Assembly: GCA_963693365.1 (NCBI GenBank)
Contig: CAVNZM010000002.1
Coordinates: forward strand, 7,378,001 to 7,442,000
Source: Amoebidium appalachense
Lineage: Eukaryota > Ichthyosporea
DNA length: 64,000 nt
Direction: 5' to 3'
The notes below the pieces were generated by a model. It ran no database searches. It saw only the letters and a program-made list of their open reading frames with translations, and was not told where the DNA came from. Positions 41,732-63,560 of this stretch are shown one piece after another (the first letter of the stretch is position 1; each line of letters begins with the position of its first letter). Position numbers and translations under genes: made by a program.

Positions 41732-43396
41732 ATGGCGCCTGCAGATAGTGTTACAGCTCTAGAAATGGATTCGCGAAAGGAAAAGCTCGATGGTGATATT
41801 AGCAGCGCCTATTGCAACGTCGAGACAGTGAGTGATGGAAACGACACACCCCAGAACTCAACGTTTTTCCAACAGCACAAAAGGCAAATAGGCCTAGGGT
41901 TCAAGATTTTCCTCTTTCTGTGTTTCGCAGCTTACTTTATCGCTGCGTGTGCTCTGGACTTCCAGCGTGCCATTCCTCTTGTTGGAATCACCACGTTTGT
42001 TGCGTTTTGTGTCACGTGGGGTTTCATCAGCGATCATTACGGCGACTTGCTCATTGAAAAGGTTTTCAGCCCCATCGGTCGGTTCTGCTCGGCAAAATGG
42101 AACATCCTCCGATGGGTGTGCGTTGCCATTCTTGTCACCCTTGTCGTCTTGTTCGTCGCTCTGGACATTTGGGGCCAGTGGAGCCGTCTTATTTCTTTCG
42201 GCGGTGTGTTGATGTTCATGGGTGTTGGCTACCTCTGCTCGTGGAAGCGCCATGCCGTTAACTGGCGCCCTATTCTGTGGGGTCTCGGCCTGCAGCTTGC
42301 ATTTGGCTTCATTGTGCTCAAGTGGCAGCCCGGCTACCGGTTCCTCGACTGGCTCTCCGGCCACGTGTCCCGCTTCCTTGCGTACTCGGACGAGGGTGCA
42401 AAGTTCGTGTTTGGTGATGGATTTATGGAGCACTTCTTTGCCTTCAAGGTGCTGCCAACCATCATTTTCTTCGCCGCGTTCATGGGCATCTGCTACTACT
42501 TTGGTCTCATGCAGATGATCATTGCCAAGATTTCGTTTGTAATGCAAAAGACTTTGGCCACATCTGCTGCCGAGTCTCTCAATGCCGCCGGCAACATTTT
42601 CCTGGGCCAGACCGAGGCACCCCTTCTCGTCAAGCCTTTCCTCTCCAAAATGACCAAGTCCGAGCTGCATGCCGTCATGACGGGTGGGTTTGGCACCATT
42701 GCCGGCAGTGTCATGGCCGCATTCATCGGCTTTGGTATTGCACCCAACTTCCTTATGGCTGCCTCCGTGATGGCGGCACCTGCCTGCCTGGCCATGTCCA
42801 AGCTGGTCTACCCCGAGACAGAGGAGTCTGAGACGGCCGCCGGCACCGACTTTGAGCTGCCCAAGTCTGAAGCTGGAAACGTCATCGAGGCCGCCTCTGC
42901 CGGTGCCAGCGATGCCATCCCCCTTGCCCTCAACATCGGTGCCGCCATGATTGCCTTTGTGTCTCTGCTTGCTCTTGTCAACAACGTCTTCCAGTTTGTT
43001 GGTTACATGGTCGGCATTGAGGGGTTCACCTTTGAGTTTGTCTGCTCGTATGTTCTGCGCCCCGTCGCCTTCATGATGGGTGTCCCATGGGACGATGCTG
43101 GCAAGGTTGCATCCCTTCTCGGCCTGAAGACGTTCGTGAACGAGTTTGTTGCCTACACCCGCCTAGCTGAGATGATTAAAGCTGGTGAGCTGAGCAAGCG
43201 TGCGGAGACGATTGCGACGTTTGCGCTGTGTGGGTTTGCCAACTTCAGCTCCATTGCCGTGCAGCTGGGCGGGCTGGGCGCCATGGCCCCCAACCGCTAC
43301 AAGGACCTGGCCACGCTGGCCTTCAGCGCAATGCTCACCGGCACCGCCACCACATGGATGAACGCCTCCATTGCGGGTCTGCTGATCTCGAACTAA
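41732..43396 (+). CDS. Concentrative nucleoside transporter (CNT/SLC28 family), intronless
   Basis: A single open frame of 554 residues, ATG in a good context (AAAAATGGCG), TAA at 43394-43396. It is a sodium- or proton-coupled importer of nucleosides across the plasma membrane. Seen: family signatures in order, GLQLAFGFIVLKWQPGYR (186-203), GQTEAPLLV (292-300), MTGGFGTIAGSV (316-327), SVMAAPACLAMSKLVYPET (345-363), KTFVNEFVAY (466-475) and ALCGFANFSSI (498-508). The Glu in QTEAP and in NEFVAY correspond to residues that bind nucleoside and couple ion in characterised CNTs. About 11-13 hydrophobic segments follow a 50-residue polar N-terminus; length is close to eukaryotic CNTs (about 600-650). 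It has no introns and no microsatellites inside, in contrast to its neighbours, and its codon choice is C/G-rich at third positions. A retro-copy or simply a short conserved gene are both possible. Family assignment is very secure. Confidence 0.95.
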   Translation: MAPADSVTALEMDSRKEKLDGDISSAYCNVETVSDGNDTPQNSTFFQQHKRQIGLGFKIFLFLCFAAYFIAACALDFQRAIPLVGITTFVAFCVTWGFISDHYGDLLIEKVFSPIGRFCSAKWNILRWVCVAILVTLVVLFVALDIWGQWSRLISFGGVLMFMGVGYLCSWKRHAVNWRPILWGLGLQLAFGFIVLKWQPGYRFLDWLSGHVSRFLAYSDEGAKFVFGDGFMEHFFAFKVLPTIIFFAAFMGICYYFGLMQMIIAKISFVMQKTLATSAAESLNAAGNIFLGQTEAPLLVKPFLSKMTKSELHAVMTGGFGTIAGSVMAAFIGFGIAPNFLMAASVMAAPACLAMSKLVYPETEESETAAGTDFELPKSEAGNVIEAASAGASDAIPLALNIGAAMIAFVSLLALVNNVFQFVGYMVGIEGFTFEFVCSYVLRPVAFMMGVPWDDAGKVASLLGLKTFVNEFVAYTRLAEMIKAGELSKRAETIATFALCGFANFSSIAVQLGGLGAMAPNRYKDLATLAFSAMLTGTATTWMNASIAGLLISN

Positions 43397-44515
<1,119 letters not shown>

Positions 44516-45661
44516 CTAATTCATTTGATTCTTACTTAAACGCACACAGAGGTTTTCTCTGCCCACGTGCACCAAAAAGCACACTGTCCAAATAAGGCAA
44601 GCCCAAAAAATCAGGGTAGGGTAGCGGAACCAGGCATCCGGGGTGGTAATGTCCATGAACCAGTAGGTCCATCCGAACCCTTTGAAGTAGAAAATCCACG
44701 TGTACACGAAGTAGCCGAGCACAAAGGCGACGGAAAAGTAGATGTGGCCGAACAGGAAAATCTGGTGGTTGCTTGAAAATCCAATCAGCATCACCACACC
44801 GTCCATGCCGTGCAGGTTGAGGTTGGTCCATGCTCGCAGGCTCTCGCTCCAGGCAGCTGTTTTTTCATTTTTATTTGTTATTTTTTTTTTTGGGAGGGGG
44901 GGGGGGAAGGGGGGAGGGGGGGGGGGGGGAGGAGGGGGGAGGGAGGGGAGGGGGGACCCTCGGTGGGTGGGTGGGTGGGTGAGGGGGGAACACAGTAACT
45001 GTTAGTGGTTTTTTATTGTCTGGGTGGTGTGTGATTTCCTTTACCACGGCATATTTTTTTTTTTGACTGCATGAATTATCCGCCCCTAGATCATAGACAC
45101 ATAAGTTCTTTTTTTTTCTTTTTCTTTTTTTTTTTTTTTTTTTGGGGGGGGGGGGGGGGGAGGGGGGGGGGAGGGGGGGAGGGGAAGGGGGAGGAGGGGG
45201 GACACTTACGTGCCTACGACCTCAGACAGGTCCAAAACAGAATTGGCACGATGATCTTAAACGTGAACATGGCCTCGTACAAAATGCAGTATGCAAGGTT
45301 GATCCACCACGGCTGCGACTCGAAACTGTGTGGCTTGCCTTCACTCCCTTGCCGAACATAGAGCGCTGTTGGGATTGGAAGCCTTATCAGCTTAATTCCT
45401 CCACGCAAAGCGCCAAAGTAATACATATAACTTATAATTTTTGATTTGGATGAGATATATATAGTTTTTTACTAGCAATTACTGTTGTGCTCAACTTCGA
45501 AATAGCTAGGTTCCTAGATAGGGAGGAGAGGGGAGCCTCAGGAGGGTTTGTGTGCGTGTGCGCAGGGGGGAGGGGAGGGGGGGGGGGGGGGCTGACTTCC
45601 TATAAAACAGAAGGAGAGGGGACGGGATGGAAGGGGTAATCGGTTGCTGAAGGCAGGGGAT

Positions 45662-45698
<37 letters not shown>

Positions 45699-46472
45699 GG
45701 GGGGGGGAGGGGGGGGGGGGAAGGGGGGTATGGCGGAGCTCTACATTGGAAGTTTGAAGCATATGCCCCTGCGTGATGCTCTCGAAATTACTGAGTGCCT
45801 AATTAGTTTGTATGTACTGGAAGAAAATATGATGGGCACATACCTGTGTCGGCTACAGCCTGGATGAGGTAGATGGTCATTCCGATGTATGTCAGCGTGC
45901 AGTATAGCAAACTTTCTGCAATATGGCATGCCGTGTCAGTCATCATATATTATAACGGCTTCACTCACACTTTAATGGCATGGCGTACACCCACATGAAA
46001 AAAGTAAGAAAAAAAAGGAAGTAGCGGAGAATGAGGGGAAAAAAAGAAAGAAAAACTGTACATAGAAAGGGCCATGCCCATACGTGTTCGGAGGAACCTA
46101 CCCAAAGGCCATGGTCGAAGTCAAGCATAGCCGATGATGTAAGCACTGCCAGTGCGTAGCACATGAGAACGATCCTCACACACAGCAGGCCCCATGCAGG
46201 CAGGAAGTGTGACGTCACAAACTCTCCGTGTCCAGGTAGTGAAACTTGAGCTGCCAACACTGCGTCCTCTACCCGCCAGCGTGGTACGGCAAAACTTCAT
46301 TGTCTTTGCTTTGTTTTTGGTCTGCAACTTCAACTATGCACACTGTCTCTATAATTGCGGGTTTGAAGTCGTATAATGTTTTGGCAGCTTCGACTTCCGC
46401 GGTGAATGTGGGGCTCTGCATGTTCGATTCAGTGTTTGCGCTCGCTGAGCTGTCGTTTGCGTGAGCTGCCAT
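44516..46472 (-). pseudogene. Decayed paralogue of the rolling-stone/AIG1-like membrane protein gene
   Basis: Four blocks match the intact gene at 48655-50519: 46472-46102, 45915-45844, 45365-45210, 44856-44516, each with recognisable splice signals. Lesions seen directly by comparing the two copies: TGG to TAG at 46271-46269 in exon 1; a one-base loss near 46220 that shifts the rest of exon 1; exon 2 is 72 rather than 70 bases with scrambled ends; a second TGG to TAG at 45216-45214 in exon 3. Exons 3 and 4 otherwise keep open sequence, including ALYVRQGSEGKPHSFESQP and GFGWTYWFMDITTPDAWF. Several independent lesions make sequencing error an unlikely explanation. Decay appears recent because nucleotide identity in exons and in the upstream region remains high. 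Confidence 0.85.
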
Positions 46473-46640
46473 GGTGGCTGTTAGTCGTCGATTGCTGCCG
46501 GAACTTGCAAATCATGTCATGGAATTTGTGCACAGAATGACGTCAATAATGTGGCTCCCCGCCCAACAGCTAAAATGGAAGTAGCGGTGGTTGCTGAGAG
46601 TCAATCGGCTGCGATGTCTTTTTCAAGTGAGCGGAGGCTT

Positions 46641-46729
46641 GTTTATATATTGTTGGGTTGACCATGCATCCAATCATAAACGGCGATAAGGTGTAATCCA
46701 ATCGTTACAAACGCGCCAGATCCACCAAT
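46641..46729 (-). promoter_or_regulatory. Relic promoter of the pseudogene
   Basis: Read on the minus strand: three ATTGG pentamers (complement of CCAAT at 46670, 46698 and 46725) upstream of a TATA-like stretch at 46641-46650, about 170 bases before the pseudogene ATG. The layout and much of the sequence match the upstream region of the intact paralogue (50631-50726), so it was copied with the gene. Confidence 0.5.
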
Positions 46730-48654
<1,925 letters not shown>

Positions 48655-49931
48655 TTAGTTGACCTTACTGAAACGCACAAACAGCTTTTCTCTGCCCACG
48701 TGCACAAAAAAGCACAGTGTCCAAATAAAACAAGCCCAAAAAATCAGGGTGGGGTAGCGGAACCAGGCATCCGGGGTGGTAATGTCCAGGAACCAGTAGG
48801 TCCATCCGAACCCTGTGAAGTAGAAAATCCACGTGTACACGAAGTAGCCGAGCACAAAGGCGACGAAGAAGTAGATGTGGCCGAAAACAAAAATCTGGCG
48901 GTTGCATGAAAATTCAACCAGCATCACCACGCCGTCCATGCCGTGCAGGCTGAGGTTGGTCCATGCTCGCAGGCTCTCGCTCCAGGCAGCTGTTTGAAAG
49001 GGGAGGGGAGGAGGGGGGAGGGGGGAGGGAGGGGGGAAACTCTTAATGGTTTGTTATTAATATTGGCTGCAGGGTGTGTGTATTGTCCGTCGTTTTGATT
49101 GCACGTGCCTACGTTTTAATTGCACTCTACCTACTTTCAATATGTGCGTATTTCTCGATGACCCCCCCCCCCCTCCCCCCCTCCCCTCCCTCCCCCCCTC
49201 CCCCCCCCCCCCCCCCTCTCCCTTAGTGACGTGGCTCTCCCCGAAGTCTAATTTCTTTTGGAAGGAAGGGGAGTGGGGGAAGGTGTATGTGCGTGTGTGT
49301 GTGTGTTGGGGGAGGGAGGGGGAAGGGGGGCGATACACTTACGTGCCCAGGACCTCAAGCAGGTCCAAAACAGAATTGGTACGATGATCTTAAACGTGAA
49401 CATGGCCTCATACAAGATCCAGTATGCAAGGTTGACCCACCGCGGCTGCGACTCGAAACTGCGTGGGTTGCCCTCACTCCCTTGCCGGACATAGAGCGCT
49501 GTAGGGAAAGGAATCAGCTCAACCTCTATGTGGAGTACCACTGTGAATTATACGTTCTAGCACTTAATGAACATTTTTGGCTTGGGTGATGGGGAAGCCT
49601 AGGGGTATGTGGAGGATCTCTACATTAGCCCGAAAGTTAGCAGCATGTGCGCCTGCATGATGCTCTCTAAAGTACTGAATGCCTAAATAGTATGTTAGTA
49701 TTGTAAGGGAAAATGATATGCACGTACCTGTGTGGACTACAGCCTGGATGAGGTAGATGGTCATTCCGATGTACGTCAGCTGCGTGCAGTAGCGAAACTG
49801 CATGCGCAATTTGGCATGACGTGTCAGTCCGAAGGACAATTCGCATATGAAAAAATTTAGAGAAGCAAGGAAACATAGAACGTACAACATGACTTCACCC
49901 CCCCCCCCCCCCCCCCCCCCCCTCCCCTCCC

Positions 49932-49964
<33 letters not shown>

Positions 49965-50519
49965 GGAGCCTCCAAACAAACCAAGCTTAATTCATTGTCA
50001 TACGTGCAAAAAAGAAACACCAACGTTCAGAATGATGATTTTGAATAGGCAAAAAAGTCGTGATGGAGGGTGTTTCGAAGGGCGAGTTTTGGGAAATGAA
50101 TGCGTAGACAAATTGATGCATTTTAGAAAAAGGCCGTAGAAACCTACCCACAGGCCATGGTCGAAGTCAAGCACTGCAGAAGTAATAATCACTGCCAGTG
50201 CGTAGCACATGAGCACGATCCTCACACACAGCAGGCCCCACGCAGGCAGGAAGTGTGACGTCACAAATCTCTCCGTGTCCAGGTAGTGAAACTTGAGCTG
50301 CCAACACTGTTCCCTCCACCCGCCAGCGTGGTACGGTAACACTTCATTGTCTTTGTCTTGTTTCTGGTCTGCAACTTCAACAATGCACACTGTTTCTAAA
50401 TTTGCTTGTTTGAAGTCGTGGGACATCTTGGCAACTTGGACTTCCGCGGTGAATGTGGGGCTCTGCATGGTTGATTCAGTATTTGCGTTCGCTGAGTTGT
50501 AGTTGACGTAAGCTGCCAT
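48655..50519 (-). CDS. Multi-pass membrane protein, rolling-stone / AIG1-FAR17a type, four exons
   Basis: Join on the minus strand: 50519-50148, 49797-49728, 49498-49343, 48989-48655; 933 nt, 310 residues, phases 0, 1, 1 agree, all GT-AG, TAA at 48657-48655. About 65 polar N-terminal residues precede roughly six hydrophobic segments: around LLCVRIVLMCYALAVIITS, YIGMTIYLIQAVV, AMFTFKIIVPILFW, MLVEFSCNRQIFVFGHIYF, VLGYFVYTWIFYFTGFGW and LIFWACFIWTLCFFVHV. The pattern of a His-rich/Glu helix (LHGMDGVVMLVEF) followed by a Tyr/Trp-rich helix and GWTYWFLD resembles the Drosophila rolling stone (myoblast fusion) and AIG1/FAR-17a (serine hydrolase) families. It cannot be decided which, and function is inferred only as a membrane protein. 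It is the intact right-hand member of a tandem pair. Confidence 0.7.
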
Positions 50520-50630
50520 GATCGCTGGTAGTTATTGCTGCTCTGCTGGAACACAGAAGATTTAGTCAGCCTCAACTCGGCTGCCTGGCTGCGAATCCTG
50601 CGATGTCTTCTGCGAACCGTCTTGGTGCCA

Positions 50631-50726
50631 TTTTATATACTTATTGCGAAGACCATGCATCCAATCATAAATGGCTCAAGGCGTTATCCAATCGTTACGA
50701 AATACGAACTCACCAGATCCACCAAT
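50631..50726 (-). promoter_or_regulatory. Promoter of the intact membrane-protein gene: CCAAT boxes plus TATA
   Basis: On the minus strand, a TATA box (GTATATAAAA, 50640-50631) lies about 115 bases before the ATG. Three CCAAT pentamers on the + strand (50661, 50688, 50722) lie further upstream. Spacing is almost the same as in the pseudogene. Confidence 0.6.
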
Positions 50727-57541
<6,815 letters not shown>

Positions 57542-57729
57542 ATGGTGATGCAAGAATTGGAATTGATAGCGTGCTCGCAGATGAATGATACGTACCGGGC
57601 CATTCGTCCATGCCCAGGGAACATCGTTGATGGTGAAGATAAGAAGCGGAGTGACTGCTATGTCGGGGTAGAGTAGTCAGAGAGAACCTCAAGGCATAGA
57701 AATCACCATGTGTGTTTTTTTTTGTTTTC

Positions 57730-57760
<31 letters not shown>

Positions 57761-58000
57761 GGGGGGGAGGGGGGGTTGGGGAGGGGGGATGGAGGATACA
57801 GTCTTGCCCTCTTGTTCCCCAGGTGGAATACCAGAAATACGAGTCGCGGGTAAAGCAGGTACGCCCACATGAGAGCACGAGGGGAGAGGGGGCGGAGTTT
57901 AGGGGAACAGGGCAGGACGTAGGTTTTTTTTTTTTTTTTTTTTTTTTGTTTTTGTTTTGTTTTGTTGTAGAGTTGGGGTTGTTTTTTTTTTTTTTTTTTT

Positions 58001-58031
<31 letters not shown>

Positions 58032-59422
58032 GGGGGGAGGGGGGGGGGGGGGGGGCAAAGTTACAAGGACGATTGATATAAATGGGGCTGTTGCATGATC
58101 TTGACTGAAGGCATTAATGACGCTGAGTTGGAATTTTCAGTGTGTGTTTTTGGTGCATGCAGGTGTTGCTTGAGCTGCTGCCACTTTGTTGGCTGGTGGG
58201 GTGCACTCGCATTTTAGTTATCTTCACACAGTTTGTCTGCCTCCGGTAATGGTGCGTGTATATTATTTTATTCGGCCATGTATTATAGCCATCGTAAACT
58301 AATGGCTTTTTCAAGGTTTTCCAATTGCATAACTGAGTGTTGGCCGGGGGTGCAGGCATTGAAAGACGGTCAGTCAGGGGTCGTGGAAACAGCAAAAGCG
58401 GTACATGACATCTGGGTCAGCGATTTCCCGCGGGTGGGTCGTCCCTTACCAGTGGTGACCCATTACTAGGAACCGCCAAAAAAATTGGGTAAAGAAAAGA
58501 GGGAGCGAATTCAGGAATGACGGGCATAAGAGTTCGCTTGTCAAGAACGAGAGTGTGTGGGCAGGTTTTTCAACCCCCTCTAGGGGCAGGGGGGAAGGGG
58601 GGGGGGGGGGGGGGGATAGATATTCACTAATCACTAGAGTTTCTCGAACCCCTTCTTGCGGTCAGAGTTCGTTTGTTGGTAGGATCTCCCGTGAGAGATA
58701 TCGGATTGAGGGAGCGGGCGCATTTAATACAAAATCCATAAACCCACAAGCAAATGCTTCGTCTGCGTGCCTTGTTTCATGTTTGCTGAGCAGGTGTCGC
58801 TGTGTCTATCTGCAGGAATGGATGAACGAAGCGAAGATGAAGGCGAATTTTGAATTGGGTGCTGCCATCCGACTCCCCTGGCAGCCAAAAGGAGACATAA
58901 GCGCCCTGAGTAAGCCCCCCCCCCCCCCCCCCCCCCCCTCCCCCCCCTCCCCCCCCTCCCCCCCCCCCCCCCTCCCCTCCCCTGTCCCTCCCCTAGCTCT
59001 GCATTTAACCACACAATACAAATCGTTTTTGTAATGCTTCCCAAGCAGCCCCCCTCCCTCCCCTTCCCCCCCCCCCCCCCCCCCCCCCCCCTCCTTTCCT
59101 TCCTGCCTCTTGACCAGATGACTAACCGTCGAATTTGCCCTGCCTCGGTACCGCTTATCCACACGGCATTTTGACTGCTCTTCTTATTCCTTCAATCAAC
59201 CACATATTTCTTATTTTGAACTCGGGTGCTCCTATCTGACTTGAAGGTTCCTGCGTGTGCTAAGGATGCATAGGTGACCCCTTCACGTCTGTGCATGTGG
59301 AGAAAAATCATTGTGCAGGTTGCTTTTGTGAATACTTTGACGTGTCAACTTAACCAACTTGTGAAATATGTTTCGTGCCTGCTTGCCTACGTGCATGCAT
59401 GAAATTCGTGTGTATGTGTGCG

Positions 59423-59493
<71 letters not shown>

Positions 59494-59502
59494 GTGTGCG
59501 TG

Positions 59503-59544
<42 letters not shown>

Positions 59545-59561
59545 TGTGTGCGTGTGTGCGT

Positions 59562-59648
<87 letters not shown>

Positions 59649-59842
59649 CGTGTGTCTGTGCGTGCCTGGGTAATGCTATTGTTTCGTGTTCTGCTTTCTG
59701 CAATGATCGGCCTTCTTTTCCTTTTTTCCTTTTCCTTTTTCCAACTCTTAGTGCATACATCGCTAAGTCTGTAGGCTCAGATGCTCTTTCATGTTGAAAG
59801 CTGATTGTCTCCCCCCCCCCCCCCCCCCCCCCCCCCCACCAC

Positions 59843-59873
<31 letters not shown>

Positions 59874-60904
59874 ACACAATGGGCAAAGTGGGGAAAAAAA
59901 AATGGAAGAAAGAAAGAAAAGAAACGAATAAAAAGGGTGTTAGTGTTTAATGTCATCTGCGTTTACAGTGTTCTTTTACTGCCATCCAACTTCTCCACCT
60001 GTGACAACCGTGGGCATACCCTTAGCCTAAGACCTCACAATACACACAAGCAACCACACGTACACGTGTGAAGCACTGCACGTGACCCCTTACGTGCACA
60101 TAGAGCACGTGACACCCACTCACGTGCACATATGTGCTCACACCGCACCAAAAACTATGAGGATATACACACACCACACGAACTACATACACACGGACAG
60201 ATAGGCAGGTGCACATTCACGCACATGCACACAGGCACACACCCGCCCACAAACACACCCATGCAACCACGCACACACGCACCCACGTACATACGCACAC
60301 ACACTGTTGGAATCTGTGAACAGGAGGTCCGGGCTTGGTGGCGGCCGAAAGGGCGAACCAATGCAACATTTCGCTCGTGGACTTGATAGCAAGTCTCAAA
60401 AACACCTCTGGACTGGAGCTCTGGGAGGGGGGGATCGAAGCTCTCTATATCCAAGGCGAGGGACTTCTGGTGGTGCTGAAAAACCCCCTTGAGTCTGCCT
60501 TCCTGGGATGCCCAAAGGAGGGGAAGAGTGCAATGGGGAACACCTTGTTGCAATTTTTTGAGGTACAGTACTCTCATACACCCCGAAGAGTCAACTTGGG
60601 GTCTGTTCAAGTGTATTCTGCCTGCAAGTTTTTTTTATTTATATTCCACTTTATGGTTTGATTTTGGGGTTTCTATTTTTGTGACACTTTGTCTTTTGCC
60701 ATTTGATATCTCCAACCCTCTAATATTAGTTCATACATCCCCCCCCCCCCCCCCCCCCCCCCCGCCCCCAAAGGCTATTCTTTCCTTGTCCTAATTTCCA
60801 CCTCGGGTTTGCCTTGCTACACGTCATTCACTTTCACATTTGCAGTGTAAAATCTAGGTGGAAAGCGCACATGGAAATGATAAACTGTGACCGGGCAGCG
60901 AGAT

Positions 60905-60937
<33 letters not shown>

Positions 60938-61456
60938 ATTTGGGGTGGGGTTTGTGTGTTTTCTTGGGGGAGGGGGGAGGGGGGTGGGGGGGGGGCAAGG
61001 GGGAAAGGGGAGAAGGTTCTTAATGCAGGGAGTGTGTGTGTATGGTTTGTGTAGGTGTGCATGCACACATGTACATGTGTGCATGTGTGTGTGTGTGCAA
61101 ACAATGACTGTAGAGGTGGGTGCCAGCATGCACGTTTCCATCTGGATGTTTGTGTGTGGGTTGCACATAGGGAGGATGGATCTTATTTGTGTATTTGGGC
61201 TGTTGATTGGGTGGATGGATGGGTGGATGGGTGGGTGGGCGGGTGGGGGGGGTTTGAGGAATGCAAGTGTAGTGTATAGACTGCACCGTGCAGACATAGC
61301 GTGTTATCGTGTTTGCATATGTCCTTCTTCAGTAGTAAGCGACCTTGTGTTTACAAAGGGAGGGATAAAAGCAGGGACGGATGGATGGAGGGATGGAGTC
61401 AAAGGATGAGGGGGGGAGGGAGAGAATAAGGGGTGGGGGGAGGGGGGAGGGGGAGG

Positions 61457-61496
<40 letters not shown>

Positions 61497-63560
61497 TTGA
61501 GTGAGTTGGAGAGCGAGAGAGAGTGAGAACAAGACAGAGAGGGAGAGGGTGAGGGAGACGAAGGGAGGGAGGGAGAAAGAGGGGCAGAGAGAGAGTGTGT
61601 GTGTCTGTGTGAGCCCCCCCCTCCCCCCCCGCGCCACCCACCCCTCCCTCTACCCCCCCTCTCCCCCCCTCCCTCCCACCCCCCGCCCACCCCCCTCGGG
61701 CCCTCCCGGAGGCTCGCCATCCCACCGCTTATAACCCAACCACCCCTGTCACCCCCCCCCCTCCCCCCCCCCCCCCCCCCCCCCCCCCCCACACACACAC
61801 ACCTCTCCTTCCTGTCTATGTGAGCGGAGATAATCCCCTGTGCGGGCATGTAAAAAAACAACAGCGTTCCGCACTTCTAGTCTGCCAGGGCAGATAGTGT
61901 CTCTGAAGAAGCAGACGTGTACACTTGTACGCCCACACAGCAAACACACGTGCAAACACGAAAACACACTTTTTAGTCATCGGATTGGTTGAAAAGGAAA
62001 TAGGCTGCTTTTAGGTTTCTTCTGTCTCTAGAAACCAAGTGTAGCATCCTGTTGTCAACAGGTCGGTTTCTTTAAAATTTATTGAGGGATAACGGTTTTA
62101 TACGTCACAGTTATATCAGCACCTCACTAGCCTTTTGACTCATTTTCTGGAATTTCTCCGTAACTGAAAAAGAAACCAGTGCCTGGCAACGAGAACCTGT
62201 ACTGATGTGATCCGTGTGTGCACAGGCAACTTGGGGACGCTCTGAAATGCTTCGAAATCCTAATGACACCCTCATGCCAATCAAGAATGTATTATCCTGC
62301 GACAACAAACCATTAAGGGATTGTCTTGCATTGCATCTTGGTTTTATGTGGTTGCTTACTCCCCTAACCCCCCCCCCCCCCCCCCCCCCCCCCGAAGGGT
62401 GAAAAAAGGAAAAGAAAAAGAAAAACACACATTGCCTGTCGTTTGCCTTGGTGCGGGATGGGCTTTTGCTGCAGTCTCTTCTCATATGTCTGCATGGTTG
62501 TTTGGTGTTAATACGCTACGACTTTTGTTATGTAGGTTATACCATGTGGTGTGTAACACATCCCAACCCCCCCCCCCCCCCCCCCTCCCCGCCCCTCCCC
62601 CCCCCTCCCCCCCTCCCCCCCTCCCCCCCCCCCACACGGCACACACTCACACAAACACACACACACACACACACACACGCCCGCGCCCGCGCGCAGTCTC
62701 GCGCAAACCCTTTTCCCGCCTATAAATGCATACGCTGTGTGTGCGATGCAACATCTGTTTTGTATGGTCTTTGGTTTGATGTGTACTTATGCACTCTGTA
62801 ACCCCCCCCCCCCCCCCCCCCCCCCTCCCCCCCCCCCCCCCCCCTCCCCTCCCCCCGTGGATGCCGCCGCCACCCAAGTAATAATAGGTCCTCCTACTAG
62901 ATATCGGTGATGCAAGCTTATTGGGAAGGCGTGTGCATGTTTGGTGTTAACGACTAATGGTTCAATATAGACTACACACCCCGACAAACTACTGAGTTCA
63001 ACTGACTACCGGATGGTTGCCAATTTGAAATGACGCCGCATATTTACCACGCTATATCGTAGTAAATATGTGACGTCATTTCGGATTGAAAGCCACCCGG
63101 CAGTCAGTTTATGTAGTAGTCTGTCAAGGTGCATTGTCTTTATTGAAACCTCCCTCCTTGATGTGTATGTGCCCATGCCGGGGGTTAAAGAAGCACATGT
63201 CACAGGCTTGCATTGGAAAAATGCACCACGCCGGCGATATCGGATTTCAGGTGGAATATGTCCGAGAATAGGAGTGTTGAAACAAGCCCCCGTGTGTGTG
63301 CTGACGTGTAATGTATGCAGATTGCCATGCACCTTGGTGCAGAGGTACTGCAATGTGTGTCTGTAACTGAGCAGCCAGGCATCCAGGAGAGGGTCAACGA
63401 CAGAAAGGAAGTTCAAGAGTTGTCGAGAAAGTGTTCCCAGATCCTATTGGAGGGAGAAGACGTTTCAAGGCCATTGTTCAGAAAGCTGGTGCAGCGGAGT
63501 GACCAGAGCCCCTACCTGCTGCCCCAGGGAAATGGAGACAACGCAACAACGACTGCCCAC
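57542..63560 (+). CDS. Multi-exon protein of unknown function, 3' end outside the window
   Basis: Proposed exons: 57542 (ATG) or 57581 to 57667, 57823-57858, 58356-58433, 58816-58909, 60324-60562, perhaps 62226-62288, and 63321-63560. Each has AG before and GT after, and phases run 0,0,0,0,1,0,(0),0 without conflict. The exons lack simple repeats, unlike everything around them. Sequence visible: RPCPGNIVDGEDKKRSDCYV; VEYQKYESRVKQ; ALKDGQSGVVETAKAVHDIW; EWMNEAKMKANFELGAAIRL; SLVDLIASLKNTSGLELWEG and GIEALYIQGEGLLVVLKNP; EVLQCVSVTEQPGIQERV and SRPLFRKLVQRSDQSPYL. Composition is that of a soluble, mixed alpha/beta protein; no family is recognised. It could begin further upstream: a short open exon-like block at 56737-56798 is not connected. 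The exon with 62226-62288 is the least sure. The last donor (CAC then GTGGGT at 63561) shows the gene continues beyond the window. Confidence 0.5.
59418..59655. repeat. (GT)n microsatellite
   Basis: GT with CG and GG interruptions in the middle, perfect at 59424-59488 and 59576-59640. Intron of the unassigned gene. Confidence 0.97.
60600..60763 (+). repeat. Variant poly-C-tailed repeat
   Basis: GTCTGTTCAAGTGTATTCTGC and CCAACCCTCTAATATTAG match the copy at 4613-4790 in order and spacing; ends in about 23 C. Intron of the unassigned right-hand gene. Confidence 0.6.
62450..62864 (+). repeat. Two weak poly-C-tailed repeat candidates
   Basis: 62453-62586 (GGGATGGGCTTTTGC to GTGTAACACATCCCAA, poly-C) and 62727-62864 (AATGCATACGCTGTGTG to GCACTCTGTAA, poly-C) resemble the short form in layout, with low identity. 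The first ends in C blocks and (CA) sequence. Confidence 0.35.

Noticed and set aside
41894-42670. 258-codon minus-strand open frame inside the transporter gene
   Set aside because: Antisense shadow caused by C/G-ending codons of the real gene; no family features.
60848-60908. Exon-like block coding VKSRWKAHMEMINCDRAARS
   Set aside because: Its only open phase does not fit the donor at 60562; may be chance or an alternative exon.
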